Shown piece by piece: positions 17,607 to 26,685 of a stretch of 64,000 nucleotides of DNA. The stretch spans positions 18,342-82,341 of the forward strand of contig CAKOOR010000007.1 in the NCBI GenBank assembly GCA_934098505.1, in the 5' to 3' direction. The position numbers were made by a program, and so were the translations under genes. A model generated the notes under the pieces. That model ran no database searches. It had not been told where the DNA came from and saw only the letters and a list, made by a program, of their open reading frames with translations. Each line of letters starts with the position of its first letter. Position 1 is the stretch's first letter. Source of the stretch: an uncultured Bacilli bacterium (GTDB lineage: Bacteria; Bacillota_I; Bacilli_A; RF39; UBA660).

Positions 17607-19082
17607 ATGAAAGATAATGTAATAATTCCCTTAGCCACCCGTGGTAATGGGGATATCTATTTAGGAGTAGTAGGAGCGGTTCGTACAGGTAAATCGACTT
17701 TTATCAAAAAGGTAATAGAAAATTTAATAGTTCCTAATATTGAAGATGAAACTTTAAAGAAAAGATGTTTAGATGAAATTCCCCAGAGTGCTGGTGGTAA
17801 AAACATTATGACAACCGAGCCTAAGTTTGTACCAAGTAACGGAGCCAACATTAAAATTGAAGACTTTAGTTGCAATGTCAAATTAATTGATTGCGTTGGT
17901 TATGTTATTCCTAATGCTACCGGGTATGAAGATGAAAATGGTAATCCACGAATGGTTTTAACTCCATGGTTTAATGAAGCTATAAGCTTTCAAGAAGCGG
18001 CTGCCATTGGTACTGAAAAAGTTATAAAAGACCATTCTACTATTGGCATTGTCGTTACTACTGATGGTTCGATTGGCGAGTTAAAAAGAAGTGATTATAT
18101 CGAAGCCGAAGCCAGAGTTATTAATGAATTAAAAGGCTTGGGTAAACCATTTATCGTTATTTTAAATAGCAAAAATCCAAGTAGTAATGAATGTTTAAGT
18201 ATTGCTAAAGAAATTAAAGAAAATTATGATGTTCCCGTTATGCCTTTATCTGTTTTAGATATGCGAGAGGCTGACATCTATGAAGTATTAAAAACTGCCC
18301 TTTATGAATATCCCGTTTTAGATATCGAGTTTTCAATTCCCGAATGGGTATCAATCTTAGATAATAAAAATGAGATTAAAAAACATTACTTAGAACTTAT
18401 TAGAAATAGTACTTTAGAGATTAGAAAGTTAAAAGATGTTGATAATCTAATTACTTATTTTGAAAACTCTAAGTATATCAATAAGGCTTATATTAGTAAA
18501 TTAGACAGTGGTACCGGTACTGTTATGGTTAATTTAGATTCACCTGATGAGTTATATAATGAAACTTTAAAAGAATTTATTGGTAGTGAGGTTACCACCA
18601 AAGCCTCGATGTTAAAAGTATTTGCAACATATAAAGATAATAAAGAAGAATTAGATGGTATCAAAAGTGCCCTAAAACAAGCTAGATCCACCGGTTACGG
18701 TATTGTTTATCCCAGTTTAAAAGATATGAAATTAGATACGCCTGAAGTTATTAAGCAAGGTAGTAGATATGGCGTTAAACTCCGCGCTGTTGCTTCTTCC
18801 TTACATTTAATCCGCGTCGATGTGGCCTCAACTTTTGAACCAATTATCGGTAGTGAATTACAAAGTAAAGAATTAATTAATTATATTATGAAAGATTATG
18901 AAACGGACCCTCAAAGCATTTGGAAAAGTGAAATCTTTGGCCGTAGTCTAGATACAATAGTTCAGGAAGGTATTCAAGCCAAGTTATCAATTATGCCTGA
19001 AAATACTCGTTATAAATTAAGTCAAACAGTAACAAAGATAGTTAATAAAGGAGCCAACAATTTAATAGCAATTGTTATTTAA
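17607..19082 (+). CDS. spoIVA: Stage IV sporulation protein A (spore coat morphogenetic ATPase)
   Basis: 491 residues, the family's full length. SpoIVA polymerises on the forespore surface, driven by ATP hydrolysis, to form the coat basement layer. The N-terminal motor has GDIYLGVVGAVRTGKSTFIKK (Walker A Gly23-Thr31) and the highly conserved IMTTEPKFVPSNGA and LIDCVGY blocks. The C-terminus ends in the hydrophobic, membrane-associated segment NNLIAIVI, as expected. Finding it intact implies endospore formation in this lineage. I could not identify the expected sigma-E promoter with confidence in 17544-17606. Confidence 0.96.
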   Translation: MKDNVIIPLATRGNGDIYLGVVGAVRTGKSTFIKKVIENLIVPNIEDETLKKRCLDEIPQSAGGKNIMTTEPKFVPSNGANIKIEDFSCNVKLIDCVGYVIPNATGYEDENGNPRMVLTPWFNEAISFQEAAAIGTEKVIKDHSTIGIVVTTDGSIGELKRSDYIEAEARVINELKGLGKPFIVILNSKNPSSNECLSIAKEIKENYDVPVMPLSVLDMREADIYEVLKTALYEYPVLDIEFSIPEWVSILDNKNEIKKHYLELIRNSTLEIRKLKDVDNLITYFENSKYINKAYISKLDSGTGTVMVNLDSPDELYNETLKEFIGSEVTTKASMLKVFATYKDNKEELDGIKSALKQARSTGYGIVYPSLKDMKLDTPEVIKQGSRYGVKLRAVASSLHLIRVDVASTFEPIIGSELQSKELINYIMKDYETDPQSIWKSEIFGRSLDTIVQEGIQAKLSIMPENTRYKLSQTVTKIVNKGANNLIAIVI

Positions 19083-19145
19083 AAAGTGTCTAGTAAGTGT
19101 CAAATAAATGACTAAGAGAAGATTAAAATAAGTAAAAAAAGAGAT

Positions 19146-19182
19146 AAAAAAGCTCAGAAACAGACCAAATAGAGCTTTTTTT
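19146..19182 (+). terminator. Terminator after spoIVA
   Basis: AAAAAAGCTC and GAGCTTTTTT flank a 16-base loop. Confidence 0.75.
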
Positions 19183-19304
19183 CGTTATTTTTACTATAAA
19201 TTAACTAATTTTCCTTGATTTATCTAGGAGTATTGTGCTAAAGTCTAATTGTAAGGATTGTAGTCCTTATAACATAATTTACATTATAATAGGAGGACAA
19301 AATT

Positions 19305-19577
19305 ATGGGAAAAACTGAATTAGTTGAATTTATCGCTGCTAAAGCTGGCTTATCAAAGGCTGATGCACTTCGTGCTGTAGATGCTTTTGTTGAAGGTGTA
19401 GTAGAAGGACTTAAAAAAGAAGGAAAGGTTGCATTAGTTGGTTTTGGTACATTCACTGCTAAAAAACGTGATGCTAGAGATGGTATCAACCCATTAACTA
19501 AAGAACCATTACATATTCCTGCTAAGACTGTTGCATCATTCAAAGCTGGATCTAAATTAAAAGACGCTTTAAACTAA
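19305..19577 (+). CDS. hup: DNA-binding protein HU
   Basis: A 90-residue nucleoid protein of the HU/IHF family that bends and compacts DNA as a dimer. It shows the helical N-terminus MGKTELVEFIAAKAGLSKADA and the core GFGTFTAKKRDARDGINPLTKEPLHIPAKTVASFKAG, the canonical DNA-clamp arm with the tip Pro. An AGGAGG ribosome site and a codon choice more refined than in the neighbours suggest high expression. A short hairpin (AAGGA...TCCTT, 19252-19268) precedes it. Confidence 0.97.
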   Translation: MGKTELVEFIAAKAGLSKADALRAVDAFVEGVVEGLKKEGKVALVGFGTFTAKKRDARDGINPLTKEPLHIPAKTVASFKAGSKLKDALN

Positions 19578-19585
19578 TGAGAAAA

Positions 19586-19627
19586 TAAAAAAGACTGTTT
19601 CATTAACTTGATTTAGTCTTTTTTTTA
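19586..19627 (+). terminator. Terminator after HU
   Basis: AAAAAGACT...(A)GTCTTTTTTTT with a long T run. Confidence 0.75.
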
Positions 19628-19672
19628 AATTTTTTTTATGTTATACTCTTAAAAGAAGATAGGAGAGAATAT

Positions 19673-21619
19673 ATGAAGAAAAAAAGTGGGTTTACCATTC
19701 CTGAGTTATTAGCAGTTATTGCAATACTTGGGGTATTAATTACTTTATCAGCTAGTGTCTATAATGGTGTTAGTAATAGAGTAAAACAATCAACTTTAAA
19801 TCAAAAAGTTAATTATTTTAAAGAAAAAGCTTTAGAATATGCACAGGAGAACGATGTTGGCAATAAAACCATATCCCTTAGTCAATTAATTGAATTAGGA
19901 TATGTTGATGCGGAGCATCCTGAAAATCCAGTTCGTGAAAAAATTGATAATCCGGTTAATAATGATTTCTTAGACTGCATGAGTTTTAATATAACCAAAG
20001 AATTAACTGATTATCAAGTTGAATATGATTTAAATGGTAGTTGCGAATTATTAACTTCGGAAGAAAAAGAAAAAGATGTATCAGTTGAAAAGTATGTAAA
20101 AGTAGGTGATAATTTTACAGCTTTAGATGAAGAATGGACTAATAAAGATGTTTATTTACTAGTCAAAGTAAAAAATATGAATAAATATACTTTAGGTAGT
20201 AATAAAATTAAATTTAATGTTGGGGGCGAAGTAACATCAAGTAATAGTAGTACTTATTGTGATGATATTAGTAAGGTTAATGATAATGCCGATAATTGTG
20301 TTAATGTTAAGAAAGTAAGTACTAATTATGTCTTTAATAATAAAGTTTATGTTAATTTAGAATTAACTGAAAAGTCTTTAGAACCTAATGTAGAGGCAAA
20401 GACTTATAAAATTAATAAAGAAGTAGATGTCAAAATAGATAATCAAGTACCAACAGTAAGAGCTGAGTATAGTCCTAGCTATACTAAAGAACCTGTTAAA
20501 ATTTCTTTAGATGGTAATGATGGTGTTGGTTCTGGAATTTATGGTTATTATTTTAGCAAAGAAGATTTACCAAGTGATGCTACAAAATATAGTTTTGCTT
20601 CTTCTACTGATCAAACAGTATCACTTAATGGAACTTATTATCTTTATACTGTAGATAACGCTGGTAATATTTCTAAAGTTGAAACTGTTAATATTAATAA
20701 TATTGATAATGAAGGTCCAACCAAAGGTTTCATTTCTGGTGGTCGTACTAGCTGGACTAGTAGTGATGTTACAATTAAATTTGGCTGTAGTGAGGATAAT
20801 AAAGTAGGTTGTGCTCAAAAGATAGACTATACTATTTACGATGTAAGTAATGGTCGCAATAATCTTTTAGCTCGAAGTAGTGTCAATAGTTCTTCTACTT
20901 CTTATACCTTCCATGTTGATGATTTAGTCGTAGCTGCTAGAGGCGATGATGATGCTGGTACTAAAAAAGAAGAATGGCAAGAAGAAAATAGAAAAGCTAA
21001 AGAAAATTATATTTCCCAAGCAAAAGTAGTATTTACAATTTATGATAATGTAGGAAATAGTAGAACATTAGAACAAAATGTTAGTGTCATGATTGATAAA
21101 GTACCACCAATTATTACCCTACATCCTGGCGAAAAATTAAGACGTTCAAAATGGTGGGGACTTATAACTACTGGTTATGGTTATAGAATGAATTTCTCTA
21201 TTGATAATAAGAATCAAATTCCAAGTGGCATCGCCTCAAGTTATAATGGTTATAGTACTAGTAAAACTGATCTTGAAGAGTTAAGAAAATCTAGTATTTA
21301 TACTTATAATGATAATTTCCATGAAATAGGCGGTCAAAGTAGTGATGGGGAAGATGTTACTATTGAAGTAGCTAAGAATAGTTATAAAGTATTTGCCTTC
21401 CGTGCTGTAAGTGGTTCAGGAACTGCTACTTACGGAACAAGTATAGCATCAGAAAGAAGTTGCAAAGAAATATTAGGAACAGCAGCTGTTGGTGGCCTTG
21501 TTGGTTTAGGCGTTGGCGGTTTTGCTTTAATGCTGTTTGGAGGACCTGTTGGCTTAGTACTTGGTGGAGCTGCTTTAATCGGAGCAGGTGCCGGAGCAGC
21601 TTTATGTGCAGCTAGCTAG
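19673..21619 (+). CDS. Long prepilin-like surface protein 1
   Basis: 648 residues. The N-terminus, Lys-rich then GFTIPELLAVIAILGVL, is a class III (type IV prepilin) signal: cleavage after Gly, Phe at +1, Glu at +5, then a hydrophobic helix. Pro at +4 (GFTIPELL) is shared with the two paralogues at 24925 and 31050. A conserved pilin-like segment (to about residue 120) is followed by a long beta-rich region with Ig-like repeats (DNAGNISKVETVNI, YDNVGNS). The C-terminus is a Gly-rich hydrophobic hairpin bracketed by two Cys. It is probably a pilus-like surface or tip protein. It is followed 16 bp later by its partner gene. No prepilin peptidase or assembly ATPase lies in the window. Confidence 0.75.
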   Translation: MKKKSGFTIPELLAVIAILGVLITLSASVYNGVSNRVKQSTLNQKVNYFKEKALEYAQENDVGNKTISLSQLIELGYVDAEHPENPVREKIDNPVNNDFLDCMSFNITKELTDYQVEYDLNGSCELLTSEEKEKDVSVEKYVKVGDNFTALDEEWTNKDVYLLVKVKNMNKYTLGSNKIKFNVGGEVTSSNSSTYCDDISKVNDNADNCVNVKKVSTNYVFNNKVYVNLELTEKSLEPNVEAKTYKINKEVDVKIDNQVPTVRAEYSPSYTKEPVKISLDGNDGVGSGIYGYYFSKEDLPSDATKYSFASSTDQTVSLNGTYYLYTVDNAGNISKVETVNINNIDNEGPTKGFISGGRTSWTSSDVTIKFGCSEDNKVGCAQKIDYTIYDVSNGRNNLLARSSVNSSSTSYTFHVDDLVVAARGDDDAGTKKEEWQEENRKAKENYISQAKVVFTIYDNVGNSRTLEQNVSVMIDKVPPIITLHPGEKLRRSKWWGLITTGYGYRMNFSIDNKNQIPSGIASSYNGYSTSKTDLEELRKSSIYTYNDNFHEIGGQSSDGEDVTIEVAKNSYKVFAFRAVSGSGTATYGTSIASERSCKEILGTAAVGGLVGLGVGGFALMLFGGPVGLVLGGAALIGAGAGAALCAAS

Positions 21620-21635
21620 AAAGGATTAAAAAAAA

Positions 21636-22970
21636 ATGCAAGAAAACAAAAAAACAAATAATCAAACTATCCTAGTATTATGTATAATATGCTCCATAGT
21701 ACTTGTTGGTTTAATTGTATTTATAAATCTTAACGATAAAACCAAAGTATATAAGAATATAATTAATTCTAGTTTTGACGTAGTTGATAAAGCTTTAAAA
21801 AAATATAAAACAGTTGCTAGTCCTGTCGATAAAGCAAATACCTTAACAGCAACTGTTACTTCCCCAACTGACATTGTAAACTTAAAATTAGATTATAGTC
21901 CTAAAGATAAAATATTTAATTTAGGAGCAACCATTAATAAAGATAATCAAGCTATCTTTGAGGGAAAATTAATTCATCAAGATAATAAAACTTATTTAAA
22001 AAGTAATGTTTTAAATAATACTTATGAAATTAATTATTCCCTAGGAGCTTGTGATGAAAATGGTTGTAATGAAAATGATAGAAATCTTAATGATATTTTA
22101 GATTCCGTATTTTCAGTTAAAACTTATAGTTATGAAAATTTAAATACTATAAGTAAGAATTTAAGAAAAGTTTTAATTGGCTCTCTTGATAAAAAATATA
22201 TTACTAAAAATAATATTAAAACTTTAGTAAATAATCAAGATATGCAAACAACAAGATATTCTTATGTCTTAAATTCATTATCAGTAAGTAAATTAGTAAA
22301 TAAAATAAATAATGATAAAGATTTAAAAGATGCTTTATTTGCTACTTTTGGTGATTATTTTAGTGCTTCAGGGATAACTAAGGATAATTTTAAAGATAAG
22401 ATTTTAACAATCAAAGATAATTTTGGAACTTTAAATGTTTATAAAACTAAAAATAATAAGATTGTTAAAGTAACACTTAATATTGTTGAAGGTAGTAGTT
22501 TTGATGTCACTATTAATGATGATTCAGTTGTTATTGATTATGATAATAATATCGATGCTAGTAGTAAAATTATTTATAATACTGATACCAATAAAATTAA
22601 TTTAGTTTATTATTCTAATGAGGTAGAAGCTATTGAGCTAGAGATAAGAAATAATACAAGTAATTCTTATACTATAGATTATAATCTATTTGGTGAAAAT
22701 GAAAAGAATGCAGGTACTATTTATTTTGATATTTTAGAATCTGATGATAATCATCTTAAAGGTAATTTAAAAGTTAAAAGTAATGATCTTGATTTAAAAG
22801 GTGATTTTGAAGTAGTAGTTACTGATAGTAGTAGTAAAGAAGAAGTAGGTAGTTATCAAGATTTAAAGAATATTAGTAAAGGAGAAATAGAATCAGTAAT
22901 TAATATTTTAACTAAGTTAGAAGATAATCAAATTTTTAAAATCATTAAAGAAGAATTTACAGAAAATTAA
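21636..22970 (+). CDS. Membrane-anchored partner of prepilin-like protein 1
   Basis: 444 residues with one N-terminal membrane helix (about 13-33) and a large Lys/Asn/Asp-rich external domain. It is paralogous to the protein at 26675: same length, same FINLNDKTK/VLLNDKTK junction after the helix, a Cys pair in the LGACDENGCNE / LTGCDSNENC segment near residue 130, and a shared RYSYVLNS block. I recognise no named family. Strict pairing with the prepilin-like genes suggests they assemble together. Confidence 0.65.
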   Translation: MQENKKTNNQTILVLCIICSIVLVGLIVFINLNDKTKVYKNIINSSFDVVDKALKKYKTVASPVDKANTLTATVTSPTDIVNLKLDYSPKDKIFNLGATINKDNQAIFEGKLIHQDNKTYLKSNVLNNTYEINYSLGACDENGCNENDRNLNDILDSVFSVKTYSYENLNTISKNLRKVLIGSLDKKYITKNNIKTLVNNQDMQTTRYSYVLNSLSVSKLVNKINNDKDLKDALFATFGDYFSASGITKDNFKDKILTIKDNFGTLNVYKTKNNKIVKVTLNIVEGSSFDVTINDDSVVIDYDNNIDASSKIIYNTDTNKINLVYYSNEVEAIELEIRNNTSNSYTIDYNLFGENEKNAGTIYFDILESDDNHLKGNLKVKSNDLDLKGDFEVVVTDSSSKEEVGSYQDLKNISKGEIESVINILTKLEDNQIFKIIKEEFTEN

Positions 22971-22979
22971 TAGTGTTTT

Positions 22980-23005
22980 AAGGATGACGTGAGTCATCCT
23001 TTTAT
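22980..23005 (+). terminator. Terminator after prepilin module 1
   Basis: AAGGATGAC and GTCATCCTT form a perfect 9-bp stem with a GTGA loop, followed by TTT. Confidence 0.8.
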
Positions 23006-23032
23006 GGTGCTTAAATAGGTCGAAAAGGGTAT

Positions 23033-23057
23033 TATAAAACTCCACTGTAGAGTGGAG
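23033..23057 (-). terminator. Terminator of variable protein B
   Basis: On the minus strand, CTCCACT-CTAC-AGTGGAG is a perfect 7-bp stem with a four-base loop, followed by TTTTAT. Confidence 0.7.
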
Positions 23058-23078
23058 GTATCTTATGTTTATATTTTG

Positions 23079-24419
23079 TTATTCGGTTAGGCGATAAGGA
23101 TTACTAGCAGTTCCATCGCCGTATTTTAGGGCTTCTGACTTTAAATTTAAAACAGGACGAACTCCGACAGCGCTGTTGACAATGTAAGAACTGTACCGGC
23201 CATCCGAAGACATGACGTTTACGGCAGCGTAGTCACCACCTAAGTAGTACGGCGAGGAAGCCCACCAAATTTGCCCAGAGTATAGGTAATAACCACTATT
23301 GCTAGTGCTCCATTCACCGGCTAATACTATTTCATCTGTACTCAAAAGTCCGGCTGGATACGTTAGAGCTCCATTACCATTTGTTGTATCGCTTACCGTA
23401 AAGGCATCATTTTGTTGAGGACATGTTAAAATCATTTTGTTGTTATATGAACTGTCGGCATAATAATACCAACGGTAATTAGTTTCACTCATACCAGCAC
23501 CGGTTCCTGTATTCTTAAATGATAAACTTCTATCGTTGCAAAAAAGATTGTCAGCCAAATATTGTTCATTGGCAGTCCCTAAAATATTAGTTTTATACCA
23601 ATTATCTATGTAAGCCTTGATTGTTGAGTCATTGATATTGGCATGAGCTGCTGCATACGTTGAGGCACCAGTGGCACCATACATATAACCAACATAAGCA
23701 TTGTCATTATGACGACTATTAAAGGCACTAGTGCCAATTTGTCTATCACTACTATTTTCACCATTAGCATGGGCACTTGTACCATCATAAATAACACGAA
23801 CAGTTCCATCACCATTAATACGAACAATTCGCCAATATTTATCAGCAAACTTCACATAGTTATTTGTTACATTACCACGATAATAATAGGAATCACCGTA
23901 AGCATCTTTGGCCTTACATAAATAACCATTAGTGGCTTCTACTGCTGTTACATTTACCGAGCCATCTTCATTTACTGTTGGACACTTACCAGAAGTATCC
24001 ACAGTAGCTATAATATCAGGAACCTTAGATATAACCTTCTTAAAGTAAACATTACATTTTGTACGCTTAGATAAATTAGTCGTAAATAAACCCCATTTAT
24101 CATTGTTCCACTCGGCAGTTGCATCATTATCACAAACGACCTTTTCAACTATATAACCATCATCCTTGCCAGGAATAGTATTGCTATATTCTCCATCTAT
24201 ATAAGCCCCAATTACCACATCACCTTGAATAAAATTACCAACCGTTGTTTTAATAACCGCTTCTTCTTTAGATACAAAAAATTTAGAGAAAGCAAAATAT
24301 ATACCTAAAGTAAAAACTAATATACAAGATAAGCCTAAATAAAGATATCTTGAGTAATTATTTAACCATCTTTTAATAACAATTTTCTTTAAATATGTAT
24401 CCTTATTAAATTTCCTCAT
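23079..24419 (-). CDS. Variable surface protein B
   Basis: 446 residues. A basic N-terminus and one membrane helix (about 27-47) are followed by a region of about 90 residues shared only with protein C. From about residue 140 comes the C-type-lectin-like core shared with A and C (GYLCKAKDAYGDSYYYRGNV, YWRIVRINGDGTVRVIYDGT, AYVGYMYG). It ends in WWASSP, a 29-codon hypervariable stretch, then GVRPVLNLK. Unlike A and C, the flank after the variable stretch has drifted to local AT-rich codons, so this copy may no longer be a good retrohoming target. The ATG has AGAGG 6 bp upstream. It is transcribed towards prepilin module 1 and switched, if at all, by the element at 24512. Confidence 0.75.
   Translation of the reverse strand: MRKFNKDTYLKKIVIKRWLNNYSRYLYLGLSCILVFTLGIYFAFSKFFVSKEEAVIKTTVGNFIQGDVVIGAYIDGEYSNTIPGKDDGYIVEKVVCDNDATAEWNNDKWGLFTTNLSKRTKCNVYFKKVISKVPDIIATVDTSGKCPTVNEDGSVNVTAVEATNGYLCKAKDAYGDSYYYRGNVTNNYVKFADKYWRIVRINGDGTVRVIYDGTSAHANGENSSDRQIGTSAFNSRHNDNAYVGYMYGATGASTYAAAHANINDSTIKAYIDNWYKTNILGTANEQYLADNLFCNDRSLSFKNTGTGAGMSETNYRWYYYADSSYNNKMILTCPQQNDAFTVSDTTNGNGALTYPAGLLSTDEIVLAGEWSTSNSGYYLYSGQIWWASSPYYLGGDYAAVNVMSSDGRYSSYIVNSAVGVRPVLNLKSEALKYGDGTASNPYRLTE
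23163..23249 (-). other. Putative DGR variable region of protein B
   Basis: 29 codons, one shorter than in A and C, mostly of NNC/NNT form, between the conserved WWASSP and GVRPV blocks. Their composition is GC-richer than the surrounding gene. Confidence 0.5.
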
Positions 24420-24511
24420 TTTTAACCTCTACTTCTATTATTTCCAATTAAAAACAAATAATACTTTAAAATATAAGCACTGCAATTACTTATTTACATA
24501 ACTTTTACACA

Positions 24512-24802
24512 TTTCATAGAGTTACATACTCTATGAAAAACTTAGGTAAATACTGGTTTCAATTAATATTTGACTATAAATTTGACGAGAATAAAAATTA
24601 ATAAAATATGTTTATTGACTTTAGCAATTCCCTATAATTACTGGAAACTTTACATATTTTTATGACGAGAAATTTGACTACAAAAAGATTTTATAACTAC
24701 TAAAAAAAACTTTAAAGAATACTATTTTTATGGTATATTTATACTATAAGTTAAAAATAGATAACGTATTTTCGGTTTCATAGAGTATGTAACTCTATGA
24801 AA
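24512..24802 (-). repeat. 291-bp inverted-repeat-bounded element, copy 2 (upstream of variable protein B)
   Basis: Bounded by 27-bp inverted repeats at 24512-24538 and 24776-24802. Oriented with gene B it aligns along its whole length with copy 3 at only a handful of differences. The central triplet of the repeats is changed in both ends together (TTACA and its complement, where the other copies have TTGCA). Concerted change at both ends suggests recombination between the ends. It occupies most of the 505-bp gap between genes B and 24925. Confidence 0.8.
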
Positions 24803-24903
24803 AAACAAAGAAGATTATTATTTCCATTTACCTTGGTTTTATACTAAAAATTTAATATTTATAAAAAAGAAGAAATTAACTTTATTTTAACTTGATTTTA
24901 CTA

Positions 24904-24909
24904 TATAAT
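24904..24909 (+). promoter_or_regulatory. -10 box of prepilin module 2
   Basis: TATAAT in the string TATATAATTAAGATGGTGATG, which is shared with 31029. No good -35 box is visible. Confidence 0.5.
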
Positions 24910-24924
24910 TAAGATGGTGATGCT

Positions 24925-26685
24925 ATGGATAAGAATAAGGGGTTTACAATACCAGAATTATTGGCAGTCATCGTAATTATTGGTATTTTGACAGTGATGG
25001 CTGTTGGTACTTATACAGGAGTAAGTAACCGCATTAAAGCGAAAGCTTTAGAACAAAAATTAAGTTATTATAAAGAGAAAGCTTATGAATATGCAAGTGA
25101 CAATGTTGAAACCGAAGAAACATTTACATTAACACATTTAGCTGACTTGGGTTATATCGAAGTAGATCATATAGAAAATCCAGAATTTGAAAGAATTGAT
25201 AATCCTGTTACGGGTGGATTTCTTGATTGTATGAGTTTTACTGCTGTTAAAAACTTAACAGATTATGAGATTACTTACGATTTAGAAAGCAGCTGCGATT
25301 TAGTTACTAGCGAACGAAGACAGCAAGAAGTAGAGATTGATAAATATATAAAAAGAAATAATAGTTATCAATTAATTGAAGATCAATGGGTTAATGAGCC
25401 AGTTTATTTACATGTGAGATTACAAAACTATAACGTATATAATATAAATGATAATATAATTTTCTTTAATGGCACAATTAATGGAACTAATGCTAAAAAA
25501 TATTGTGATACTTTAGAAGATTTAGAAGATCCAGAAAATAATTGCTATAACTTCTATAAGGTTGATACTGATTATATTTATAATAATAATTATATAATAA
25601 GTATGAATATAAGTGATAAACTTGATAATACAGGAAAAACTTATAGAATATCTAAAAACGTTAAAATAAAGATAGATAAAGAAAAACCTAAATTAAAAGT
25701 AAGTTATAATAATGCTTATACTAAAGAGAATTTAAAAATTGACGCAATCGGTAGTGATGGTTTAGGATCCGGTATAATTGGTTATTATATTGGGGAAAAT
25801 AAACTATCTGATAATACAGAATTTAGCGAGAATAGTTCTTTAGAAATTGAAGCAAATGGTACATATTATATTTATGCAAAAGATAATGCTGGTAATATTT
25901 CTAAAGAAGAAGTAATAAATATAACTAATATTGATAAAGAAGGACCAATATCTCTTACAATTACACCCCGTAGTTCGTGGTCAAAAGATGATTATACTCT
26001 TACCTTCGGTTGTGATACTAAAAAAACTAAAACTGGTTGTGCTAATAACATTCAATATACGATTGTTGATTTAACAAATAATAAAGTTTTAGCTAATAAT
26101 ATTACTGTTAATAATTCAAAGACTACTTATACAATTAGTACTGATGATGATACTTATATAGAAAAGATATCATTAAAATATACTATTGAAGATAATTTAC
26201 ATAATAAAAAAGAAATTAATATTCCAAGTTTGAATGTCAAAATTGATAAAGTAATACCAAAATTTACTATTACACATTCAGTTAGTAAAAGAAAAGGTGG
26301 TCTATTTAATTGTTGCTATGAAGGGGCTGATTATACTTTAAGACTTTCCGTAGATGGTAGTAAGTATGTACCTAGTGGTATCAATACTAATAAAGATGGC
26401 TTTTCTACAAGTAATACAGATCCAACTAGCTATGGAAATTATAGTGAGGCCCAACTGGATGAAATATTTAGCCATAAGGGTAAAAGCTATTCGCTATTTG
26501 TAGCCAAACGTTCATCGACGAAAGTTTCTGGACGGGTAGTTTCCAATAGTGGCGTTGCATCTTACGGGGTAATTGGTCTTACTGGTAATGGCTGTACTGA
26601 ATTTGCAGCTTGGACAATTGGTGGTCTTTTATTAGGTGGGTTGCTTGGTGGATTGATAGGATGGGGAATTTGTAATGCAAACTAA
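24925..26685 (+). CDS. Long prepilin-like surface protein 2
   Basis: 586 residues, closely related to the protein at 31050 and more distantly to 19673. The class III signal is GFTIPELLAVIVIIGIL. The pilin-like first 120 residues include the conserved IDNPVTGGFLDCMSF. The Ig-like region contains IGSDGLGSGIIGYYIG and KDNAGNISKEEVINI. The C-terminus is a Gly-rich hydrophobic segment (WTIGGLLLGGLLGGLIGWGI) between two Cys. The last 11 bp overlap the partner gene, so translation is coupled. It is presumably displayed on the cell surface through a type IV pilus-like route. Confidence 0.75.
   Translation: MDKNKGFTIPELLAVIVIIGILTVMAVGTYTGVSNRIKAKALEQKLSYYKEKAYEYASDNVETEETFTLTHLADLGYIEVDHIENPEFERIDNPVTGGFLDCMSFTAVKNLTDYEITYDLESSCDLVTSERRQQEVEIDKYIKRNNSYQLIEDQWVNEPVYLHVRLQNYNVYNINDNIIFFNGTINGTNAKKYCDTLEDLEDPENNCYNFYKVDTDYIYNNNYIISMNISDKLDNTGKTYRISKNVKIKIDKEKPKLKVSYNNAYTKENLKIDAIGSDGLGSGIIGYYIGENKLSDNTEFSENSSLEIEANGTYYIYAKDNAGNISKEEVINITNIDKEGPISLTITPRSSWSKDDYTLTFGCDTKKTKTGCANNIQYTIVDLTNNKVLANNITVNNSKTTYTISTDDDTYIEKISLKYTIEDNLHNKKEINIPSLNVKIDKVIPKFTITHSVSKRKGGLFNCCYEGADYTLRLSVDGSKYVPSGINTNKDGFSTSNTDPTSYGNYSEAQLDEIFSHKGKSYSLFVAKRSSTKVSGRVVSNSGVASYGVIGLTGNGCTEFAAWTIGGLLLGGLLGGLIGWGICNAN

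Noticed and set aside
23040..23057. 7-bp stem with a four-base loop downstream of gene B as the cruciform used in DGR retrohoming.
   Set aside because: It is followed by TTTTAT on the gene's strand and fits an ordinary terminator. A and C do not have an equivalent stem at the same place.
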